Below, piece after piece: positions 1 to 5,740 of a stretch of 5,740 bases of DNA (positions are counted from its first letter, which is position 1; each line of letters begins with the position of its first letter). Below the pieces are notes generated by a model. It had not been told where the DNA came from and made no database searches. It was given only the letters and a program-made list of their open reading frames with translations. Source of the DNA: Opitutaceae bacterium (GTDB lineage: Bacteria; Verrucomicrobiota; Verrucomicrobiia; Opitutales; Opitutaceae); the NCBI GenBank assembly GCA_003168315.1, contig PMSP01000179.1, positions 894 to 6,633 on the forward strand. Direction: 5' to 3'. Position numbers and translations under genes: made by a program.

Positions 1-2028
1 GCCGGCGACTACAGCAAGTACACCGAAAACAGCGCCCAGCTTGTCCACGAGCTCGTTTTCGCCGTGGACAACATACCGGGTGTCTCGACCATGGACAACC
101 TCGGGATACCCGAGAGCGGCGATGGCATTCCCGATGCCCTGCAGGAGGCCAAGGTGGAGGCCGACTTCCTGGTCAAGATGCAGGACGCCGACGGCGGTTT
201 CTACTTCCTGGTCTACCCGATCGGCGAGGAATATGAGAACTCCCTTCCCCAGAATGGGCAGGCGCAGGTCGTATGGCCAAAGAACACATCGGTAAGCGCC
301 GCAGCCACTGCGGCGCTGGCCGAGGCGGGATCCTCCCCCGCCATGAAGAAGTACTTCCCGACCCAGGCCTCCGCCTACCTGGCAGCAGCGGAGAAGGGCT
401 GGGCCTTCCTCCAGGCGGCCACCGCCAAGTACGGCTCGTCCCGCTACCAGAAGCTCACCTTTTACTCAGACGACTGGCAGGACAATGACGAGTACGCGTG
501 GGCCGCCTCCGCGCTCTATGCGGCAACAGGCAACGCGGCCTATCAGACCCAGCTCTTCGCCCTTTTCCCGAACCCCGCCGACCCCTCGACCTTCCGCTGG
601 GGCTGGTGGTCCATGGCCGAAGGCTGGGGCAACGCAGTCAGGGACTACGCCTTCGCCGCATCGAGCGGGCGGCTGCCTGCATCCGATCTCAACGCCTCGT
701 ATCTGGCGGTCTGCCAGGCCCAGATCGTGGCCGCAGGCAACAACGTGGTCGCATGGGCGGCGGATAGCGCCTACGGCACGCCGTTTCCCCCGGCCACGAA
801 AGCCGTTCTAGGGGGCGGGTGGTACTTCTCCCTGGACCAGGCGTCGGACGCGGCAGTCGCATACCTCGTGAGCCCAAGCCCGGCTCTCCTGGATGCCCTG
901 GTAAGCGCCCTGAACTACGAGGGGGGCTCCAATCCGGTCAATGTCACCTATCTCACGGGCCTCGGCCTGAAGCGCCAGCAAAACCAGGTCTCCCAGTTTG
1001 CCGTCAACTCCCGCCGCGTGCTTCCCCCTTCCGGCATCCCGCAAGGCCAGGTCACAGCCGGATTTGAGTATCTGCCGACTTACGGCGCAGAGCTCTCCGA
1101 GCTGTCCTATCCCTCGGACAGCGGCACGACCGACACCTACGCCTACTACGACCGCTGGAGCGACGCCTACAATGTGACGCAGGAGTTCATAACGGTGAAC
1201 CAGGCGCGCAGCTTCATGGCCACCGCGCTCCTCGCCTCCCTCACATCGAGTGAGACCGGGGCCTGGACCGCGCCGGCGGCGACCATCACGGTGCCGAGCA
1301 CGGTCGCCCTGCTGAACACGCCGGTCACGCTCACCGTCCAGGTACCCGGGGTAGACCTGACCGGCGCAAGGATCGTCTGGGAGGGCCGCGACCAGCAGCC
1401 CGCCTTTGGCTCAACCTTCACCTTCACGCCGGTCAACGACGGCGACCAGTGGGCGGAGGCCGAAGTCGAGTGGCCGGACGGCCGCCGCGCCTTCGCCGAG
1501 AACGACTTTCAGGCGAACGGCCCGCTCCAGATCTGGATTGACGACTCATTGCCCGCCGGCGCCATCGCCACATCGGACGGTGGCGACAGCTGGAACTGGG
1601 AGTCGTCAAACCCGACGCCGGAATCCGGAGCCCTCGAGGTGCAGACCATAGTCGCCTCCGGCCTGCATGAACTTTCGTTCACCGGAGCCACCACGGAGTC
1701 CATGCAGGTCTACGCCGGCGACACCCTGTTCGCATGGGTCTACCTGAACAGCGCCAGCCCGCCGTCGGAAATCTTGATTGCCTGGTATGACGGCTCCTCC
1801 TGGGAGCACCGCGCGTACTGGGGAGCCAACGACATCACCTATGGAAACAACGGGACCGTAGGCCGCTATTACGCCGGCCCGCTCCCCGCCGCGGGCGGAT
1901 GGGTGAAGCTCGCGATCCCCGCCAGCGCCGTGGGGCTCGAGGGTTCCGCAGTGAGCGGCATGGATCTCTCGCTCTACAACGGCGGCGTCTCCTGGGACGC
2001 GATCGGCAGGGCCTCCGCGAGCCCATGA
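1..2028 (+). CDS. Glycoside hydrolase family 9 protein, 5'-truncated by the window edge
   Basis: Probable secreted endo- or exo-acting beta-glycanase of family GH9 (inverting; beta-1,4-glucan or a related beta-glycan is the usual substrate). The frame is open from base 1, so the gene starts outside the window; the GTG at 64 is internal. The visible 675 residues begin inside the DAGD motif: AGDYSKY, where the Asp at residue 3 matches the family's catalytic base. Further GH9 landmarks are LQEAKVEADFLVKMQDADGGFY (about 48-69), NDEYAWAASALYAATGN, NPVNVTYLTGLG, and YDRWSDAYNVTQEFITVNQARS, in which Glu395 (codon 1183-1185) sits where the family's proton donor lies. After the catalytic domain (to about residue 415) come an Ig-like domain (about 422-508) and a C-terminal beta-rich module (about 509-671) with SWEHRAYWGAN. 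The classical GH9 HHR motif is absent. It is co-linear with the next gene, its paralogue. Family assignment is firm; substrate is not determined by the sequence. Confidence 0.93.
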   Translation, partial: AGDYSKYTENSAQLVHELVFAVDNIPGVSTMDNLGIPESGDGIPDALQEAKVEADFLVKMQDADGGFYFLVYPIGEEYENSLPQNGQAQVVWPKNTSVSAAATAALAEAGSSPAMKKYFPTQASAYLAAAEKGWAFLQAATAKYGSSRYQKLTFYSDDWQDNDEYAWAASALYAATGNAAYQTQLFALFPNPADPSTFRWGWWSMAEGWGNAVRDYAFAASSGRLPASDLNASYLAVCQAQIVAAGNNVVAWAADSAYGTPFPPATKAVLGGGWYFSLDQASDAAVAYLVSPSPALLDALVSALNYEGGSNPVNVTYLTGLGLKRQQNQVSQFAVNSRRVLPPSGIPQGQVTAGFEYLPTYGAELSELSYPSDSGTTDTYAYYDRWSDAYNVTQEFITVNQARSFMATALLASLTSSETGAWTAPAATITVPSTVALLNTPVTLTVQVPGVDLTGARIVWEGRDQQPAFGSTFTFTPVNDGDQWAEAEVEWPDGRRAFAENDFQANGPLQIWIDDSLPAGAIATSDGGDSWNWESSNPTPESGALEVQTIVASGLHELSFTGATTESMQVYAGDTLFAWVYLNSASPPSEILIAWYDGSSWEHRAYWGANDITYGNNGTVGRYYAGPLPAAGGWVKLAIPASAVGLEGSAVSGMDLSLYNGGVSWDAIGRASASP

Positions 2029-2062
2029 TCATTTCCACCAAAGCGTCAACCATCTCCTAAAC

Positions 2063-2150
2063 ATACGGTTCCGAGATGCGCACCCTGTCTCTTTCCAGCG
2101 ACAATGCACCTACCGGACCGTATCCCTTTGCCGTTGCCGGGGAGCCGGTA
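2063..2150 (+). other. Possible structured leader/intergenic RNA with competing helices
   Basis: Seen directly: bases 2063-2073 (ATACGGTTCCG) can pair with 2114-2123 (CGGACCGTAT), giving 10 base pairs with one bulged T. Inside lie weaker pairings (TGC 2077-2079 with GCA 2106-2108; TGTC 2086-2089 with GACA 2100-2103). The segment TACCGG (2111-2116) is also perfectly complementary to CCGGTA (2145-2150) and overlaps the right arm of the first helix, so the two cannot both form in full. An intrinsic terminator follows at 2182. Together this resembles the layout of a regulated leader, but I do not recognise a known riboswitch consensus, and such pairings arise by chance in GC-rich DNA. Treat as a candidate only. 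Confidence 0.25.
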
Positions 2151-2181
2151 AACGGGTCCAGCTGATTCGTTCTGCTCCACC

Positions 2182-2228
2182 AACGCCGGGGTCCAAAGGG
2201 GTAAGCACCCCATGGCCCCGGCGTTTTT
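2182..2228 (+). terminator. Rho-independent terminator between the two GH9 genes
   Basis: AACGCCGGGG (2182-2191) and CCCCGGCGTT (2216-2225) form a perfect 10-bp stem. Inside it, GGGGT (2198-2202) and ACCCC (2207-2211) form a 5-bp stem around an AAGC loop, with CC/GG pairing between the two, so the whole element folds as one long, slightly interrupted hairpin. It is followed by a run of five T (2224-2228) then ATT. The T-run exists only on the plus-strand side, so it acts on rightward transcription. It lies 153 bp after the stop of the first GH9 gene and only 21 bp before the GTG of the second. It may end the first gene's message or act as an attenuator in the second gene's leader. Confidence 0.85.
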
Positions 2229-2235
2229 ATTGCCG

Positions 2236-2241
2236 TAGAAT
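2236..2241 (+). promoter_or_regulatory. Weak -10-like hexamer before the second GH9 gene
   Basis: TAGAAT differs from the TATAAT consensus at one position and sits between the terminator and the GTG at 2250. No convincing -35 element lies 16-18 bp upstream, where the terminator's right arm is. If used, transcription would begin close to the GTG and give a nearly leaderless message, which would agree with the lack of a properly spaced Shine-Dalgarno sequence. This rests on a single hexamer and is speculative. Confidence 0.18.
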
Positions 2242-2249
2242 GGGCGGGA

Positions 2250-5200
2250 GTGCCCAATCGCCACCTATTCGCCTGCTGCGTCTTGTGGATTCTGGCATCC
2301 GCCGCCGAGCTTCGCGCGCAACTTCGGGCCGATGTGGACACCCATTCGCTTAGCCTGCCCGCCGTCGGGGACTGCACTCTGCGGATACTCACGCCATCGA
2401 TCCTTGAGTTCACCCAGATTTCCGCAAAGGCAAAGGGGCCGCCGGAAACGCCGGACTTTCAGGTCACGGTCTCAGGCCAGGCGGTCAAGATCGAGTCGGT
2501 CGGCTCAAAGCGAAGGGTAGTCTACGCGCCCCTGGCGAGGCGCGACCTAAGAATTGCCACGGAGTTCTATATTCGTCTCGCCGACGCCATCGACCTGCAG
2601 GGAAAATCCCAGATTGTGGAGGTTCGCGAACCAACCGGCCCGACCTCGGATCCGCCCGTTGCGGCAAGAGCCGCCTGCGATCCGAACCGCTACAGCCCAG
2701 CGATCCACGTGAACCAGGAGGGCTACGTGCCGTCGCTGCCCAAGAAGGCGATGATCGGCTACTACCTGGGCGACATGGGGGAAATGGACATTCCAGCCTC
2801 ATCCGGATTCGCGCTCATTGACACGCGCAGCGGCGAGTCTGTCTACACAGGCAGCCTGACGCCCCGCAGGGACGTTGGATACCGGACGATTCCCACACCC
2901 TACCAGAAGGTGCTTGTGGCGGACTTCAGCGAGTTCACCAGACCCGGGGAATACCGTGTGCGAGTGCCGGGACTCGGGACGTCGCTCCCCTTCCTCATCA
3001 ATGACGGCATTGCGATGGGTTTCGCGCGCACCTACGCCCTGGGCCTCTACGAGCAGCGCTGCGGCACGGGCAACGACCTGCCGTACACGCGTTTCGTCCA
3101 CGGAGCGTGCCACATCGCCCCCGCGCAGATTCCCGTGCAGTCGGATTCCCAGTTTGCGTTTACCTGGGCCACAATCGCCAGCTATGGGGGGGCACCCGGC
3201 GCGGACAATCCCCCCCAAGTCGCGCCGGCGCTCACAAGTGAGGCCAGCCAGCTATATCCCTTCGTCAGGAAGGGCACCATCGACGTCTCCGGCGGCCACC
3301 ATGATGCCGGCGACTACAGCAAGTACACGATCAACAGCGCCGAGCTCATCCACTACCTCATCTTCGCCGTGGACTCGATCCCCGGCGTTGCGAAGCTCGA
3401 CAACCTTGGGATCCCTGAGAGCGGTGACGGCATAAGCGACATCCTGCAGGAGGCGAAATTGGAGGCGGATTACATCGCGAAGCTCCAGGATACCGACGGC
3501 GGCTTCTATTTCCTCGTTTATCCGAAGGACCGCCAATACGAGTCGAATGTCCTGCCCGACCATGGGGATGCCCAGGTTGTCTGGCCAAAAAACACGTCGG
3601 CAACCGCCGCCGCCGTCGCGGCGCTAGCGCAGTGCGCCTCCTCGCCGGAATTCAAGCGGAACTTTCCGGCGGAAGCCGAAAAATTCCTCGGGCAGGCGAA
3701 GCTGGGCTGGCAGTTCCTCATGGGCGCCATTGCGAGGTACGGCAAGTCAGGCGCCTACCAGAAGATCACGTTCTACGGCGACCGCTACACGCACGACGAC
3801 GAGCTCGCGTGGGCGGCCTGTGAGCTCTTCCTCGCCACCGGCGACCCCCAATACGAGCAGAAGTTGTTCGAGTGGTTCCCGAACCCCTCCGACCGCTCCA
3901 CGTTCCGCTGGGGCTGGTGGCGCATGTCCGAGTGCTGGGGCAACTCGATCCGAAGCTACGCCTTTGCGGCCCGCAGCGGCCGGCTGCAGGCAAGCGCCCT
4001 TGACGCCCGCTATCTCGGCGTCTGCGAGGAACAGGTCTTGGCCGCGGGCGACGACGCGCTCGACTGGTCGGCAAAAAACGCCTACGCCACGCCGTTTCCT
4101 CTGGCCACAAAGGCGGTGAACGGCGCTGGCTGGTATTTCTCCGTCGACCAGGCTTCCGACATGGCCGTCGCGTACTTGATCAACCCAAGATCGGCCTACA
4201 TCGACGCCCTCGTCGGGGCGATGAACTTCGAAGAAGGCTGCAATCCCGTCAACGTCACCTATCTCACCGGGCTGGGAACCCGGCGCCAGCGCGAAGTCGT
4301 CAGCCAATACGCACAGAATGACCGCCGCAGCCTCCCGCCCTCGGGCATTCCGATAGGTAACATCCAGGCGGCCTTCCAGTATATGCCGAATTACGGGTCC
4401 GAACTGCGCGAGGCAACCTATCCCGATGACAACGCCGCGGCGGGGCCATATCCGTTCTACGACCGGTGGAGCGACGCCTTCAACGTGACCACCGAGTACA
4501 TCGCCGTTAACCAGGCGCGGAGCCTCTTGGTCGCCGCCTTACTGGCGTCCCGGTCGCCCCCTTCGGAGCAGAAGTGGGCATTCGCCCGCGCGGAGATCGT
4601 CACGCCAACGGCGTCTGTCCAGCTCAATGCGCCCGTCACCCTGAATGTCGTCGTGGCAGGGGAGGATCTCTCAATGGCCCGCATCGTCTGGGAGGGCCGC
4701 GACCAGGAGCCGGCCTTTGGCCCGACCTATGCCGTCTCTCCGAGGAACAGCGGATCGCAATGGGTCGAGGCGGAGGTCGAATGGCCCGACGGGCGCCGCG
4801 CATTCGCCGCTGCCACCTTCGCGGCCAACAGCCCCTCCGTCACGTGGTTCGAAGGCGCCGCGCCTGCGGACGCTGTCCTCGCGTCAGGAGGAGGCGACGG
4901 GTGGACGTGGATCTCGGCCGACCCCTCTCCGCGCTCCGGACACCTCGCCCATCAGTCCAGCCTCGCCCAGGGGCTTCACGAGCACATGTTCACGGGCGCA
5001 AGCGCAACCCTCGAGGTCGACGACGGCGACTTTCTCTTTGCCTGGGTTTACCTCGACCCCGACCATCCGCCAAGGGAGATCATGCTGTCGTGGAATGACG
5101 GTGCCTCGTGGGAGCACCGCGCCTACTGGGGGGCCAACGCCATCACCTACGGCAGGAATGGATCGGCCGGGCGTTTCCCCGCGGGCGCGCTTCCGGCCGC

Positions 5201-5327
5201 GGGCCGCTGGGTCGAGCTCAGAGTGGCCGCCAGATCGGTCGGACTGGTGGGCGCAAACCTGAGCGGCATGGGCTTCTCACTGGTGGACGGACGCGTCACC
5301 TGGGACGCGGCCGGCCGTTCCCGCTAG
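2250..5327 (+). CDS. Secreted multidomain glycoside hydrolase family 9 enzyme (putative beta-glycanase)
   Basis: Complete 1025-residue protein, probably exported and hydrolysing beta-1,4-linked glucan or a related beta-glycan by the inverting GH9 mechanism. Domains: signal peptide 1-24 (basic NRH, hydrophobic LFACCVLWILAS, likely cut near LRA-Q); a beta-rich domain I cannot name, about 26-145; CelD_N-type Ig-like domain, about 149-252, beginning AIHVNQEGYVP; GH9 catalytic domain, about 256-768; Ig-like domain, about 776-862; C-terminal beta-rich module, about 864-1023, with SWEHRAYWGAN. GGHHDAGDYSKY holds Asp352 and Asp355 (base), and YDRWSDAFNVTTEYIAVNQARS holds Glu749 (acid). DDELAWAACELFLATGD and NPVNVTYLTGLG are further GH9 signatures; the usual HHR is replaced by NDRRSLPPSGIP. 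The start is GTG: an in-frame stop lies at 2202-2204, no other standard start codon lies between, and a later start would cut the signal peptide. No spaced Shine-Dalgarno is visible. It is paralogous to the upstream gene. Exact substrate is unknown. Confidence 0.95.
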   Translation: MPNRHLFACCVLWILASAAELRAQLRADVDTHSLSLPAVGDCTLRILTPSILEFTQISAKAKGPPETPDFQVTVSGQAVKIESVGSKRRVVYAPLARRDLRIATEFYIRLADAIDLQGKSQIVEVREPTGPTSDPPVAARAACDPNRYSPAIHVNQEGYVPSLPKKAMIGYYLGDMGEMDIPASSGFALIDTRSGESVYTGSLTPRRDVGYRTIPTPYQKVLVADFSEFTRPGEYRVRVPGLGTSLPFLINDGIAMGFARTYALGLYEQRCGTGNDLPYTRFVHGACHIAPAQIPVQSDSQFAFTWATIASYGGAPGADNPPQVAPALTSEASQLYPFVRKGTIDVSGGHHDAGDYSKYTINSAELIHYLIFAVDSIPGVAKLDNLGIPESGDGISDILQEAKLEADYIAKLQDTDGGFYFLVYPKDRQYESNVLPDHGDAQVVWPKNTSATAAAVAALAQCASSPEFKRNFPAEAEKFLGQAKLGWQFLMGAIARYGKSGAYQKITFYGDRYTHDDELAWAACELFLATGDPQYEQKLFEWFPNPSDRSTFRWGWWRMSECWGNSIRSYAFAARSGRLQASALDARYLGVCEEQVLAAGDDALDWSAKNAYATPFPLATKAVNGAGWYFSVDQASDMAVAYLINPRSAYIDALVGAMNFEEGCNPVNVTYLTGLGTRRQREVVSQYAQNDRRSLPPSGIPIGNIQAAFQYMPNYGSELREATYPDDNAAAGPYPFYDRWSDAFNVTTEYIAVNQARSLLVAALLASRSPPSEQKWAFARAEIVTPTASVQLNAPVTLNVVVAGEDLSMARIVWEGRDQEPAFGPTYAVSPRNSGSQWVEAEVEWPDGRRAFAAATFAANSPSVTWFEGAAPADAVLASGGGDGWTWISADPSPRSGHLAHQSSLAQGLHEHMFTGASATLEVDDGDFLFAWVYLDPDHPPREIMLSWNDGASWEHRAYWGANAITYGRNGSAGRFPAGALPAAGRWVELRVAARSVGLVGANLSGMGFSLVDGRVTWDAAGRSR

Positions 5328-5740
5328 CACGCCGCCTGGGGTGCCAGCGACCCGCCGGCGTCCCCGCCCGGCTCAAGATTTCCGAGGGATTCGGCGACTC
5401 CCCTGATCCGGCCCGTGCTCTCTACGACCCCGTGGGAGATGGCGTATCTTGTAAGGCCTGCGACATCATGGATGTTCAGCTTGTCCATCAGCTGCTGGCG
5501 GTGCTTTTCAACCGTCTTGATGCTGATGCCCAACTCCGCGGCGATCTGTTTATTGGGCAATCCTTCGGCGATCAATTGCAGCACTTCCGATTCGCGCGAC
5601 GTGAGTTCGATATTTTTCTTGAACGGCTGGCCGTCGGCAAACGCCTGGCGGCAACGATCACGCAGTCTCTTGGCAATGGTCGGACTGAAAAACGCGTTGC
5701 CCTTTTGCACCTCCCGGATGGCCAGCAGCAAGTTGTCCGC
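5324..5740 (-). CDS. LuxR/NarL-family response regulator, C-terminal part (5' end outside window)
   Basis: The 138 visible residues are the DNA-binding end of a NarL/FixJ-type transcriptional regulator. They start within the linker (DNLLLAIREVQKGNAFFSPTIAKRL), which in this family follows a phospho-receiver domain, here beyond the right edge. The TTG at 5731 is internal, since the frame stays open to base 5740. The LuxR-type helix-turn-helix spans about residues 46-103 (5432-5605), with the conserved LTSRESEVLQLIAEG, NKQIAAELGIS and KTVEKHRQQLMDKLNI segments; the last helix region reads the DNA. A tail of about 35 residues rich in Gly and Ala follows. Its TAG stop is embedded in CTAG (5324-5327), overlapping the stop of the convergent GH9 gene. 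The partner sensor kinase and target genes are not visible, so control of the GH9 genes cannot be claimed. Confidence 0.92.
   Translation of the reverse strand, partial: ADNLLLAIREVQKGNAFFSPTIAKRLRDRCRQAFADGQPFKKNIELTSRESEVLQLIAEGLPNKQIAAELGISIKTVEKHRQQLMDKLNIHDVAGLTRYAISHGVVESTGRIRGVAESLGNLEPGGDAGGSLAPQAAC

Noticed and set aside
64..2028. A separate, complete GH9 gene starting at the GTG at 64.
   Set aside because: The frame is open to base 1 and the upstream residues AGDYSKY belong to the catalytic motif, so the real start is outside the window.
2141..2182. tRNA- or tmRNA-like 3' end: GGAGC (2141-2145) can pair with GCTCC (2174-2178), followed by ACCA and then the terminator.
   Set aside because: No T-arm stem around the TTCGTTC segment, no D-arm or anticodon arm, and only 28 bases between the pairing segments. 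The resemblance is limited to the acceptor-like end.
2057..2413. Minus-strand open frame of 118 codons across the spacer and the start of the second GH9 gene.
   Set aside because: It runs through the terminator hairpin and the antisense of the signal-peptide region, its sequence is low in recognisable motifs and rich in Arg and Ser, and it overlaps a firm gene. It is an antisense shadow.
3747..4307. Long minus-strand open frame of 186 codons inside the second GH9 gene.
   Set aside because: It lies fully antisense to the catalytic domain coding sequence. Long antisense frames are common in GC-rich genes, and its translation shows no recognisable domain.
5324..5731. A stand-alone small LuxR-type regulator starting at the TTG at 5731.
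   Set aside because: The frame continues to the window edge with Ala-Asp-Asn, and the first residues match the linker after a receiver domain, so it is the tail of a longer response regulator.
1..5740. CRISPR array, insertion sequence, transposase or phage genes.
   Set aside because: No regularly spaced short repeats, terminal inverted repeats or transposase/integrase motifs are visible on either strand; the only large repeat is the paralogous gene pair.

Overview
The window is GC-rich with dense coding on both strands. It contains a 5'-truncated glycoside hydrolase family 9 (GH9) gene (1-2028, +), a 221-bp spacer with a strong intrinsic terminator, a second, complete and paralogous GH9 gene (2250-5327, +), and the 3' part of a convergent LuxR/NarL-type response-regulator gene (5324-5740, -). 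High GC, a GTG start without a clear Shine-Dalgarno sequence, and large multidomain secreted GH9 enzymes with this architecture suggest a Verrucomicrobiota-like bacterium (Opitutales type), with Acidobacteriota as an alternative. This is inferred from protein style only; there is no rRNA or other phylogenetic marker in the window.

Layout: the two GH9 proteins are co-linear from the DAGD active-site motif to the C-terminus (675 visible residues in the first, 673 in the corresponding part of the second) and look about 60% identical by eye. The complete copy shows the full architecture: signal peptide, an N-terminal beta-rich domain I cannot name, a CelD_N-type Ig-like domain, the (alpha/alpha)6-type GH9 catalytic domain, a second Ig-like domain, and a C-terminal beta-rich module of about 160 residues with a WEHRAYWGAN motif. 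Both copies keep the expected catalytic acid Glu and the DAGD base, but lack the classical His-His-Arg substrate-binding motif of GH9 cellulases, having an Asn-x-Arg-Arg...Leu-Pro-Pro-Ser-Gly-Ile-Pro segment there.

The spacer has a long GC hairpin plus T-run (2182-2228) that ends only 21 bp before the GTG of the second gene, and further upstream a helix with one bulge and a competing inverted repeat. Either the terminator closes the first gene and the second has a promoter squeezed into about 20 bp (possibly a leaderless message), or the terminator lies in the second gene's leader and controls it.

The genes probably form a small polysaccharide-degradation locus in which two secreted, related GH9 enzymes hydrolyse a beta-glucan-type substrate. 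The regulator at the right edge is convergent and its stop codon overlaps that of the second GH9 gene in a shared CTAG; nothing in the sequence shows that it controls the GH9 genes.
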